Assembly (NCBI GenBank): GCA_033795365.1
Contig: JARYGU010000006.1
Coordinates: 62,001-126,000 of the forward strand
Direction: 5' to 3'
Source: JARYGU01 sp033795365
GTDB lineage: Bacteria; Pseudomonadota; Alphaproteobacteria; Rhizobiales; Rhizobiaceae
Length of the DNA: 64,000 bases
Under the pieces are notes generated by a model. That model was not told the origin of the DNA. It was given only the letters and a program-made list of their open reading frames with translations, and ran no database searches. Positions within the stretch are counted from its first letter, which is position 1. Every line of letters begins with the position of its first letter. The position numbers and the translations under genes are program-made. Of this stretch, positions 51,571 to 59,464 are shown piece after piece.

Positions 51571-53788
51571 ACGCGCCTGGAACACCTGGTCCGATCGCCC
51601 GGCTGAAATGGTGTTCCTGCCGCTCGGCGTGCGGCTGACGCCCGTCCTCTATTCGACCAGAAGCCGGACAACCTCGGCGATCGAGCCACGGCGCGATACG
51701 GTTCGGCTCGGCCGCCACGCGATCGACGGCTCGCGCATCGAGCTCGAGACCGATCATAGCGGCACCACGGTTGCGTTCTCCTGGACCAAAGCCGACGACC
51801 CCTTCGTGATGCGGGGCGAATGGCATGGCAAGGCGGGCGGCGAATGGGGACTGCGCTTCTGGGTCACACTCGCGATCTCTGCCGAGAAAGGCGAGCGCGT
51901 GCAATACCAACCGGAAAAGGGGGTTGCCCTGGTCAAAATCGGCACGCGCTATGTCGCGGTCGCAAGCGCCGATGTGCCGGTTCAAGTCACGGGCCACGAC
52001 GACATCGATGCGTTACGCGCCGATTTCGAGAAGAACGGCTATTTCTATCTCGACAGCCGCAGTAACGAGGCGCGGGTTATCGCCCTGCGCTTCAACCTGG
52101 AAATGACGCGCCGGGGCGCTTATGCAGCGGCAGTTGCGGACAGCGCCGAACTCGCTATCGAAAAGGCCAGGGCATGCCTGGCGCAGCAGCCGGCTGCCGA
52201 CGCGGCCGCTGGCCATCAGGGCCTCTACGCAGGCTCGCTCGATGCGGTGCGCGATGTCGTTGCCTGGAATACGATCTGGGACGCAACGAACGCCCGGCCC
52301 TACACCGCCGTGACGCGGATCTGGAATCTCGGGAAGTTCGCCGTCTGGTACAACGATCAGATTTTCGCAGCCCTGCTGGCCGGCACGTTCGACGCCGATC
52401 TGGCACGTGAGAACCTTGCAGCGGCACTGGCGGGCGCGACGCCCCAGGGCAACATCGCCTGCATCGTCACCTCGAACGACGCCTGGGTCGATCGCAGCCA
52501 GCCGCCGCATGGGTCGCTTGCCGTCTGGCAGCTTTACCAGCGCACAGGCGAACGTTCGCTGCTGGAAACCAATTACACAACTTTGGAGCGCAATCAGCGC
52601 TGGTGGCGGGAAAATCGCGATCCCGAGCGGCGCGGGCTTCTTTCCTGCGGCACGTCCGACGTGGGCGAAGCGCTCTACAAGGGCACCGCCTTCGGCGCCC
52701 GCAACGAGACCGGCATGGACAATTCGGCCACCCATGACGAGGCCGTCTACGATTCCGCCACGCGCACACTTTCCACATTCGATCTCGGGCTGAACTGCGC
52801 GGCAGCGCTCGACGCGGAGATGCTGGCTCGTATGGCCGAGGTGCTCGGCTATGCGGAGGATGCCCGCGCATTTGCAGAGATGGCGCAGAACAGTCGCAGG
52901 CTGATCCGTGAGGAACTGTGGGACGACAGCCGCAAGATCTTCGCAAACCGGCAACGCAACGGCGGCTTCGTCCGCTCGCTGTCGCCAACGAGCTTTTATC
53001 CCCTGCTTTGCGGAGCGGCGACCGAAGAACAGGCCGCCTTCCTGCTGGAACATCTTGCGGACGAGCGGACATTCGCGGGCACGTTCGGCTTGCCGAATGC
53101 CACGCGCGACGATCCAGCCTTCGCCGACAACGTCTACTGGCGAGGCCGCATCTGGCCGAACGTCAACTACATGGTCTGGCTGGGGCTTCGGCGCTACGGC
53201 TTCAACGCGCAGGCAAGCAAGCTGGCCGAGATGAGCCACGACCTCTTCATGAAGTCCTGGCGGCAAGACCGGATTGCCGCCGAAAACTACAACGCCACCA
53301 CCGGCGAGGCGATGGACCAGGGCGATACGGATCCCTTCTACATCTGGGCGGCGCTGCTGCCGCTGATGGCGGTCGGCGAGATCGTCGATTTCGACCCCTG
53401 GAGCGGCTGGACAATCCGCAATCCGGGCAGCGCCGTCAGTATCGGGCCGATGCTGTCGCCGATGGGGCAACTCGAGTTGCGCCTGGAACATTCGGTTCTG
53501 ACGATGGTGCTCGACGACAAGCCGAGACTGGTCACCGATCTGCGCGTGCAGCTGTCCCAAATCACTTTCTGGCAACGGGGTTTCAGCTGCGTCGTCGGGG
53601 CCAGCGATAGCGCCGGTCATATTCGTTTTCCCGGCGTCGATGCTGAGAGCGTGCTCGCTATCCGCCTCGATGGAAAGGATGCGTCATGGAGGGCCGACGA
53701 CGAGGGCCTGCGTATCGACATCGGCCCTGCAACGCATGCCAGGGTGCTTGATGTCTATTATTCGAATGCCGGAACGACGCTTCCATAA
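51542..53788 (+). CDS. cytosolic glycosidase, MGH1/GH63-like (alpha/alpha barrel)
   Basis: 748 residues, no signal peptide, starting 28 bp before the end of the preceding gene. An N-terminal beta domain is followed by an (alpha/alpha)6 barrel with family marks: SNDAWVDRSQPPHGSLAVWQLY, ARNETGMDNSATHDE (E389/D393 region), VYWRGRIWPNVNYMVWLGL and AENYNATTGEAMDQGDTDPFYIWAAL. These are shared with mannosylglycerate hydrolase and GH63/GH37 enzymes. Substrate unknown. Coupling to a GH106-like gene suggests both act on one oligosaccharide-bearing compound. Confidence 0.8.
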   Translation: MLQHATIPIKRAWNTWSDRPAEMVFLPLGVRLTPVLYSTRSRTTSAIEPRRDTVRLGRHAIDGSRIELETDHSGTTVAFSWTKADDPFVMRGEWHGKAGGEWGLRFWVTLAISAEKGERVQYQPEKGVALVKIGTRYVAVASADVPVQVTGHDDIDALRADFEKNGYFYLDSRSNEARVIALRFNLEMTRRGAYAAAVADSAELAIEKARACLAQQPAADAAAGHQGLYAGSLDAVRDVVAWNTIWDATNARPYTAVTRIWNLGKFAVWYNDQIFAALLAGTFDADLARENLAAALAGATPQGNIACIVTSNDAWVDRSQPPHGSLAVWQLYQRTGERSLLETNYTTLERNQRWWRENRDPERRGLLSCGTSDVGEALYKGTAFGARNETGMDNSATHDEAVYDSATRTLSTFDLGLNCAAALDAEMLARMAEVLGYAEDARAFAEMAQNSRRLIREELWDDSRKIFANRQRNGGFVRSLSPTSFYPLLCGAATEEQAAFLLEHLADERTFAGTFGLPNATRDDPAFADNVYWRGRIWPNVNYMVWLGLRRYGFNAQASKLAEMSHDLFMKSWRQDRIAAENYNATTGEAMDQGDTDPFYIWAALLPLMAVGEIVDFDPWSGWTIRNPGSAVSIGPMLSPMGQLELRLEHSVLTMVLDDKPRLVTDLRVQLSQITFWQRGFSCVVGASDSAGHIRFPGVDAESVLAIRLDGKDASWRADDEGLRIDIGPATHARVLDVYYSNAGTTLP

Positions 53789-53824
53789 GGAAGAGCTTGA
53801 CAGTACGAAATCCGGCATTATTAC

Positions 53825-53836
53825 TTTGTACACAAA
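53825..53836. promoter_or_regulatory. candidate operator 1 of the importer operon
   Basis: TTTGTACACAAA has 5-bp inverted arms (TTTGT/ACAAA). It differs from the site at 54029 in two central bases only. Confidence 0.4.
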
Positions 53837-54028
53837 TAAAAAAGAAGAATGCCGCCAATACCAGAGGGATTGAACAGGAGTCTCGACCGGGGCTAGGAAG
53901 AGGCCTCGGAAAAAGCCGATCAAGCGTGCGCAGAAACGGACCGGAATCAGCCTTTTGCTTCGGCAGGGGAGAAGATTTGCTTTGCCTGTCTCGCCGGCTT
54001 GACTTCCATGAATCCCCTTGGACATTAA

Positions 54029-54040
54029 TTTGTATGCAAA
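54029..54040. promoter_or_regulatory. candidate operator 2 of the importer operon
   Basis: TTTGTATGCAAA lies within ATTTG-TATG-CAAAT, 204 bp after its twin and 119 bp before the binding-protein gene. It may be bound by the MarR protein encoded at the end of this operon. Confidence 0.4.
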
Positions 54041-54158
54041 TGAAATTGGCGATCAGCTCCATGGTCTCCGCAGACGGCAGAGTCCGTGGCGATTATCCGG
54101 GATCGGTGGCTGCCGCCACGATTGTTGACAACAGTAAGTTCACCAGAGGGGTGCAGCA

Positions 54159-55235
54159 ATGACTGAAATGTCCAGACGCAACACGCTAAAGCTCCTGACG
54201 GCCACGCTGGCCGCCGGCGCAACCTTCTCGCTCCTGCCGCGCAACGTTCTTGCTGCGGGGCAGATTACGGTGCTCAATTGGCAGGGCTACGGCACGGACG
54301 AGGCATGGTCGCTGAAAGCATTCACCGAAAGGACGGGCATCACCGTCGTGCACGATTATTACAGCTCCGAATCGGAGATGCTGACCAAGCTGCGCACCAA
54401 TCCGGGCGCCTATGACCTGGTCGTGCTCAACGCCGCTCGCTGCGCTCAGGCCGTTGCCGAGGACCTGCTGCAGCCGATCGATTTTTCCAAGGTTCCGAAT
54501 GCGGCCACCGTGGACGAGAACCTGCGCAGCAATGCGAACTTCTCCAAGGATGGCCAGGGCTATGCAGTTCCGTGGGTCTGGGGCATGACCTCGCTCGCGA
54601 TCCGCGAGGGCAAACCGAAGCCGGAAAGCTACAGCGCCCTTGCAGACGCTACCTACAAAGGCCGCGTCGCTATGGACGACGACGCCATCATCAATGTCGG
54701 GATCGGCGCGCTCATGACCGGACAGGACATGAATGACCCGAAAGATCTCGATGCAGTGACTGCAGCCCTGAAGTCGATCAAGCCGAACGTCAAGCTTTTG
54801 TGGTCCACCGAAGACCAATGGAACAAGTCTTTTGCCGCCGATGAATTCGACCTGTCGGTCTTCTGGTCGGGCGGTTCGGTCCGTTCGAAGCGCAACTCGA
54901 AGCTGCCCGTCGAATTCGTCGTTCCGAAGGAAGGTGCCGTTGGCTGGGTCGACGGTCTCGGCATTCCCGCTTCCGCGCCGAACGCGGAAGGTGCGCTGGC
55001 GTTTGCCAACTGGATGATCGATCCGGCCTTCTATGTTGAGTGGGCCACCAAGGTTGGCGCACCGGTCTCCTCGAACTCTGCAGCGATCAACAGCCTGCCG
55101 GCGGACGATCTGAGCCGTCAGGTTCACAATCCGGAATACCTGAAGACCATGGCCATCATGTCGGCTTTGCCCGACGATCGTCGCGAGGCGTTCAACAACC
55201 TCTGGCAGGAAGTGAAAGCTTTCTATGCAGAATGA
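54159..55235 (+). CDS. ABC importer substrate-binding protein, PotD-like
   Basis: 358 residues with a Tat signal (SRRNTLKLL, then a hydrophobic run to VLAAGQ), so it folds before export to the periplasm. The rest is a polyamine/opine-type binding protein: ITVLNWQGYGTDEAWSLKAF, YDLVVLNAARCAQAVAEDLLQPIDFSKVP, DGLGIPASAPNAEGALAFANWMIDP. The ligand is unknown; this family binds small cationic or zwitterionic compounds, which would suit an N-substituted pyridinium. AGAGGGG precedes the ATG. Confidence 0.9.
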   Translation: MTEMSRRNTLKLLTATLAAGATFSLLPRNVLAAGQITVLNWQGYGTDEAWSLKAFTERTGITVVHDYYSSESEMLTKLRTNPGAYDLVVLNAARCAQAVAEDLLQPIDFSKVPNAATVDENLRSNANFSKDGQGYAVPWVWGMTSLAIREGKPKPESYSALADATYKGRVAMDDDAIINVGIGALMTGQDMNDPKDLDAVTAALKSIKPNVKLLWSTEDQWNKSFAADEFDLSVFWSGGSVRSKRNSKLPVEFVVPKEGAVGWVDGLGIPASAPNAEGALAFANWMIDPAFYVEWATKVGAPVSSNSAAINSLPADDLSRQVHNPEYLKTMAIMSALPDDRREAFNNLWQEVKAFYAE

Positions 55236-56139
55236 CCAGCTGACACTGGCGTTGACGCGCGGATCTCTCGATGCGCGCGTCAAGCGTCCCCTCCCCGCGT
55301 GGTTGTCGACGACGGCGCTGCTGCTGCCGACTTATGGCTGGCTGACGCTCGCGGTGTTCCTGCCGCTGCTGACGATGCTCGCTTTCAGCTTCATGTCGGC
55401 GACCCCGATGGGGAAGACGCCAGTCGAATTTACGCTGAAGCAGTACCGCGCCTTCATCGACCAACCCTATCTGCTGCGGATCGGTTTCAATTCGCTGATG
55501 ATGGGCTTCTGGACGACGCTGTCGTGCGCCATCCTCGGCTTTCTCGCTGCCGTGGCACTTGTCCGCGCGACGGTCGGCAGGGCGCGTGAAGGGCTTCTCA
55601 TCCTGATCCTCCTGCCGTTCTGGACGAACGGGCTGGTGCGTGTCTTCTCCTGGACCATGGTGCTCCGGGAAAATGGCTTCCTCGACAATCTCCTCCATAT
55701 GGTCGCACCTGACGCCGGATCGATCAGCTTTCTGTACACGCGCTACGCCATCGTCCTCGGTCTCGTGCACGGGTATTTGCCCTACATGATCCTGACCTGC
55801 TACATCGCGCTGGTGACGATCGATGATGCGATCATCGAAGCTGCGGCGAGTCTCGGCGCCCGCTGGTGGACCATTCTCTTCAAGATCCTCATTCCCATGG
55901 CCGCGCCCGGCCTGATCTCCGGCGCCGTGCTGATCTTCATCCCTGTGATCGGTTCCTTCATGGAACCGCGCATCCTCGGCGGTCGCGTCGGCGTCACGAT
56001 GGGGACCGTTATCGAGGATCAGTTCACGCAGGCCTTCAACTGGCCGCTCGGCGCCTCGCTGTCATTCACGCTACTCGCCGTCGTTCTTGCGATTTTCGCT
56101 ACATTCTCCGGCGTCCTGCGCCGCGGGACGGCAGCTTAG
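55225..56139 (+). CDS. ABC importer permease 1, PotB-like
   Basis: 304 residues with six membrane spans and the EAA loop EAAASLGARWWTILFKILIPMAAPG. The ATG overlaps the binding-protein gene by 11 bases. Together with the second permease it forms the inner-membrane channel. Confidence 0.93.
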   Translation: MQNDQLTLALTRGSLDARVKRPLPAWLSTTALLLPTYGWLTLAVFLPLLTMLAFSFMSATPMGKTPVEFTLKQYRAFIDQPYLLRIGFNSLMMGFWTTLSCAILGFLAAVALVRATVGRAREGLLILILLPFWTNGLVRVFSWTMVLRENGFLDNLLHMVAPDAGSISFLYTRYAIVLGLVHGYLPYMILTCYIALVTIDDAIIEAAASLGARWWTILFKILIPMAAPGLISGAVLIFIPVIGSFMEPRILGGRVGVTMGTVIEDQFTQAFNWPLGASLSFTLLAVVLAIFATFSGVLRRGTAA

Positions 56140-56149
56140 GAGCCGGGCC

Positions 56150-56929
56150 ATGCCGCAAATCGGACGCTTCTATCTCTTCGCTATCCTCGTGTTTCTCTAC
56201 ACGCCCATCCTCGTGATGATGGCGATGGGCTTCAACGAGTCGCCGCTGTATGAATTGCCCTTTTCCTTCTCGACGCGCTGGTACGAGGCACTGCTTTCGA
56301 ACCAGCCGCTGCTGACGGCAGGCGTCAACAGCATCGTTATCGCCATCATTACCGCGGTTGTGGCCACCACGCTCGGCACCATGGCCGCTGTCGCCCTTTC
56401 GCGCAGGACATTTCGTGGCAAGAACCTGTTGCAAGTGCTTCTCCTGCCGCCTATCGCCATTCCGTGGCTGATCACGGGCACAGCGATGCTGATCTTCTTC
56501 TACTGGAGCGGGATCGGTCGAGGCATGCATGCGCTGCTGATCGGCCATGTGGCGCTTGCTATTCCCTATGTCGTTCTCGTCGTCGGCACCGGCTTCAAGA
56601 CGGTTCGCGCCGACCTGGAAGAAGCCGCGATGAGCCTTGGTTCGACACCGGTTCATGCGTTCTTCTCGGTGACGCTGCCCCTTCTCTATCCGAGCATCCT
56701 CGGCGCCGCGCTCTTCGCCTTCGCGGTGTCGCTGGACCAGTTCGTGATTTCCTACTTCCTCGCAACGCCCGGCTACACAACCCTGCCGGTGCAGATCTAT
56801 TCGGCAATCCGCAAGGGTTTCACGCCGGAAATCAACGCGATCTCGACCCTGCTGCTGCTCGGTTCGATGGCCACCATCCTGATCTTTGCGCGCTTCGCAA
56901 AACCCGGAGACACCCGTGACAAACGTTAA
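56150..56929 (+). CDS. ABC importer permease 2, PotC-like
   Basis: 259 residues with six membrane spans and the EAA loop EEAAMSLGSTPVHAFFSVTLPLLYP. The start at 56150 (MPQIGRFYLFAIL) follows an AGGAG site and lies 10 bp after the first permease. Its stop overlaps the ATPase start. Confidence 0.92.
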   Translation: MPQIGRFYLFAILVFLYTPILVMMAMGFNESPLYELPFSFSTRWYEALLSNQPLLTAGVNSIVIAIITAVVATTLGTMAAVALSRRTFRGKNLLQVLLLPPIAIPWLITGTAMLIFFYWSGIGRGMHALLIGHVALAIPYVVLVVGTGFKTVRADLEEAAMSLGSTPVHAFFSVTLPLLYPSILGAALFAFAVSLDQFVISYFLATPGYTTLPVQIYSAIRKGFTPEINAISTLLLLGSMATILIFARFAKPGDTRDKR

Positions 56930-57965
56930 AGTCAAGTCCGTCGCCAAGACCTACGGCGCCACACCGGTCCTCACCGACATCAGCACGGAGTTTCCGGAAG
57001 GCTCTTTCACCAGCCTCCTCGGACCGTCCGGTTCAGGCAAGACGACACTGCTTCGCATCATCGCAGGATTCATCAAGCCCGATGAGGGCACGGTGGTGAT
57101 CGGAAACAACGACGTGACGAACGTGCCGGTCTGGGGTCGCAATATCGGCATGATGTTCCAATCCTACGCGCTCTTCCCGCATATGACGATCGCCCAGAAC
57201 GTCGCCTTCGGTCTCGAGCGACGCGGTATCAAGGGTGAGGCTGCCCGCAAGGAGGTGGATCGTGCACTGGAAATGGTGCGCCTGTCCGGCTTCGGAGATC
57301 GCGCGCCCAAGCAGCTTTCCGGTGGCCAGCAGCAGCGCGTCGCTTTGGCCCGTGCCATCGTCATCAAGCCAAGCGTGCTTCTCCTCGATGAGCCGCTTTC
57401 GGCGCTCGATCGCCGCCTGCGGCAGGAAATGCAGGTGGAACTCCTGCGGATCCAGCGTGAAAGCGGGCTGACCACCATTTTCGTGACACACGATCAGGAA
57501 GAGGCTCTGACGCTTTCCGATAAAGTCGCCATCCTCGACAGGGGGAGGATCGTGCAGATCGGCGACCCGGAGACGGTCTACGAGAAACCGCTGACGCGTT
57601 TTGCCGCCGAGTTTCTCGGCGATTCCAACTTTCTTGCCGGCAAGGTCGACAACGGCGCCGTGCGGCTTTCCGACGGTACGATCGTGCGCAGCAGCAGCAC
57701 GCTTCCGGCCAACGGCTCGAATGTTACGCTCGCAATCCGGCCGGAAAAAATGTCGGTTTCTCCCGTTTCCGGCAGCGAGAACAATATCACCGCACGTATC
57801 ACGACGGTTATCTATGCCGGACCTGTCTTGTCCTACATTCTGGAGACGCCGGACGGGCTGCCGTTGAAGCTGTTTGCGCAGAACCGCGACGGCCACGTCC
57901 TGCGCGAAGGCGAGACCGTAAGCCTGGGCTGGTCGCCCGAGCATACGGTCGCGGTGGCGAACTGA
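56916..57965 (+). CDS. ABC importer ATPase, PotA-like
   Basis: 349 residues, GTG start at 56916 with GGAG six bases upstream, overlapping the permease by 14 bases. Walker A is GPSGSGKTT, the Q-loop MMFQSYALFPHM, signature LSGGQQQRVALARAI, Walker B LLLDEPLSALD and H-loop VTHDQEEA. A TOBE domain follows (RPEKMSV). It powers the importer. Confidence 0.95.
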   Translation: MTNVKVKSVAKTYGATPVLTDISTEFPEGSFTSLLGPSGSGKTTLLRIIAGFIKPDEGTVVIGNNDVTNVPVWGRNIGMMFQSYALFPHMTIAQNVAFGLERRGIKGEAARKEVDRALEMVRLSGFGDRAPKQLSGGQQQRVALARAIVIKPSVLLLDEPLSALDRRLRQEMQVELLRIQRESGLTTIFVTHDQEEALTLSDKVAILDRGRIVQIGDPETVYEKPLTRFAAEFLGDSNFLAGKVDNGAVRLSDGTIVRSSSTLPANGSNVTLAIRPEKMSVSPVSGSENNITARITTVIYAGPVLSYILETPDGLPLKLFAQNRDGHVLREGETVSLGWSPEHTVAVAN

Positions 57966-57969
57966 TGCC

Positions 57970-58566
57970 ATGACGGGCACAGGGCTTTCGGCAAACGCGC
58001 TGCACATCGCAATCGACATGCAGCGGATATTCGCGGAGAACACGCCGTGGCACACGCCCGCATTCGCCACGATCCTGCCGAACGTCGTTCGGCTTTGCGC
58101 GGCACGACCGGGACGAACGGTGTTTGCCCGCTTCGTGGTGCCTCGGAGCGCAGCCGAGGCGTCCGGCTGCTGGAAGGCCTATTATCGCCGTTGGACCGCG
58201 ATGACGGGCGATGCGCTGGATCCGGCAATGCTCGATCTGGTAGAGCCGTTGGGGAAATTTGCTACTGTCGGTTCGATCGTGGACAAATCCACCTATTCAA
58301 TTTTTGCGGTACCTGGCTTTGCCGAGCGGCTCATGGCCGAAGAGGTGGATACCGTGATCATGTCGGGCGTCGAGACGGATGTGTGCGTCTATTCAAGCGT
58401 GCTGGCCGCAGTCGATCTGGGCTACCGCGTCGTGCTTGCCGCCGACGCACTTGGCAGTGCGGACGGTGAAGCGCATGCAGCCGTCCTCACGCATCTGGTT
58501 CCGCGCCTGCCCGAGCAGATCCAAGTTATGACGACGGCAGCCATCCTTGACCAGCGGAAAGCGTAG
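57970..58566 (+). CDS. isochorismatase-family cysteine hydrolase
   Basis: 198 residues, starting 4 bp after the ATPase stop. The complete catalytic triad is D16 (AIDMQ), K106 (VDKSTYS) and C139 (GVETDVCVYS). The family includes nicotinamidase, N-carbamoylsarcosine amidase and maleamate amidohydrolase (NicF). The metal-binding His residues of true nicotinamidases are not evident. It should cleave an amide, carbamoyl or similar bond in the imported compound; the substrate is inferred from the operon only. It is a distant relative of the NicF half at 40978. Confidence 0.85.
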   Translation: MTGTGLSANALHIAIDMQRIFAENTPWHTPAFATILPNVVRLCAARPGRTVFARFVVPRSAAEASGCWKAYYRRWTAMTGDALDPAMLDLVEPLGKFATVGSIVDKSTYSIFAVPGFAERLMAEEVDTVIMSGVETDVCVYSSVLAAVDLGYRVVLAADALGSADGEAHAAVLTHLVPRLPEQIQVMTTAAILDQRKA

Positions 58567-58615
58567 GTCATTGCTCGCTGCATGCAGCCGGTTGCCCGAA
58601 ACCATTGAAGGTCCC

Positions 58616-59098
58616 ATGGACACACGATCGAAAGACAAATCCTTTCCGGACAAGACGGTCGCGCCCGGCCAGGCAAAGGCCGGCGCCGACCAGTATGCCC
58701 TGAGCGAGCAAATCGGCTTCTTCCTTCGTCAGGCCAACCAGCGCCACGTCTCCATCTTCACCAGTCTGATGGCGGAAAAGCTGACGACGACGCAATGGGC
58801 AGCGCTGGTCAAGCTGAAGGACCTGCAACCCTGCTCGCAGGGCAGCCTCGGTCGGGAGACCGCCATGGACATGGCAACCATCAAGGGTGTGGTGGACAGG
58901 CTCGCCAAGCGCGGCCTCGTCAACACAGCGCCCGATTCCGCCGACGCGCGCCGCCTGGTGCTGACGCTGACGGAAGAAGGGGCCGCGGTAATCGAGCGCA
59001 ACCTCTCGATCGCGCTTGAAATCTCGCGGGAAACGTTGAAGCCGCTGACTGCCGCCGAACGCATGATGCTGATGGAATTGCTCCAGAAAATCTGTTGA
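58616..59098 (+). CDS. MarR-family regulator, NicR paralogue
   Basis: 160 residues starting MDTRSKDKSFPDKTV with GAAGG upstream of the ATG at 58616; an in-frame ATG at 58547 overlapping the hydrolase gene is less likely. The winged helix (TTQWAALVKLKDLQPCSQGSL ... MDMATIKGVVDRLAKRGLV) aligns with NicR (TSVQFVTLCALHDLGPVSQ ... VDQATIRGIIDRLKARGLI), and the N-terminal helix YALSEQIGFFLRQANQRHVSIF matches NicR's YRVTEQVGHLLRKAYQRHLSIF. It probably represses the importer operon and answers to a pathway compound. Confidence 0.88.
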   Translation: MDTRSKDKSFPDKTVAPGQAKAGADQYALSEQIGFFLRQANQRHVSIFTSLMAEKLTTTQWAALVKLKDLQPCSQGSLGRETAMDMATIKGVVDRLAKRGLVNTAPDSADARRLVLTLTEEGAAVIERNLSIALEISRETLKPLTAAERMMLMELLQKIC

Positions 59099-59145
59099 CC
59101 ACCGGCCATACGCGATCGACAGTCACGAAATCGCTTTAGGCAGGC

Positions 59146-59339
59146 TGCAATGTCACGCTGACGATCCGCAACACCGGAGGGTCGCCGGTAAGGAGATCGT
59201 GCAACCCTACGTGCGCCCCATCGCACCGGCCTGAAGCGGCCCTATCATGGAACTAAGGCTTTCGTAAAGCTCGAGCCGCAGGAAACTCGGACGATCACGC
59301 TTTCGCTTGCGCCGCGCGATTTACGGTAGTTCGACACGT
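59146..59339 (+). pseudogene. remnant of a GH3 glycosidase C-terminal (fibronectin III-like) domain
   Basis: Three frames in turn give NVTLTIRNTGGSP (from 59149), GKEIVQPYVRPIAPA (from 59187, ending in a stop) and LKRPYHGTKAFVKLEP then QETRTITLSLAPRDL (from 59231, stop at 59327). In order they match the last domain of GH3 beta-glucosidases (VTNTG..G.EVVQLYVR ... RP...LKGF.KV.L.PGE..TVTF.L). Two frameshifts and two stops show decay. The remaining bases to the LuxR gene hold nothing recognisable. Confidence 0.7.
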
Positions 59340-59464
59340 CCATGGGGCGTGGGTTCTACAAGCCGAGGCTTTCGTCACCGCCTGTGCAGAATGAACAACA
59401 GATCCACTAAGCATCTTGTGGGAAACGATTGCATGATCGGCATGACCAGTGGCGGGCGATATTC

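Larger units (their letters stand above)
53789..54158 (+). other. 370-bp regulatory gap ahead of the ABC importer operon
   Basis: No gene is visible. It contains two nearly identical 12-bp dyads (53825 and 54029) and AT-rich flanks, so it probably holds the promoter of the importer operon. No strong terminator for the glycosidase transcript was seen. Confidence 0.5.

Noticed and set aside
57970..58566. Naming the second isochorismatase-family protein a nicotinamidase
   Set aside because: The cysteine triad is present, but the Asp/His metal-binding pattern of nicotinamidases is not evident, so only the family level is supported.
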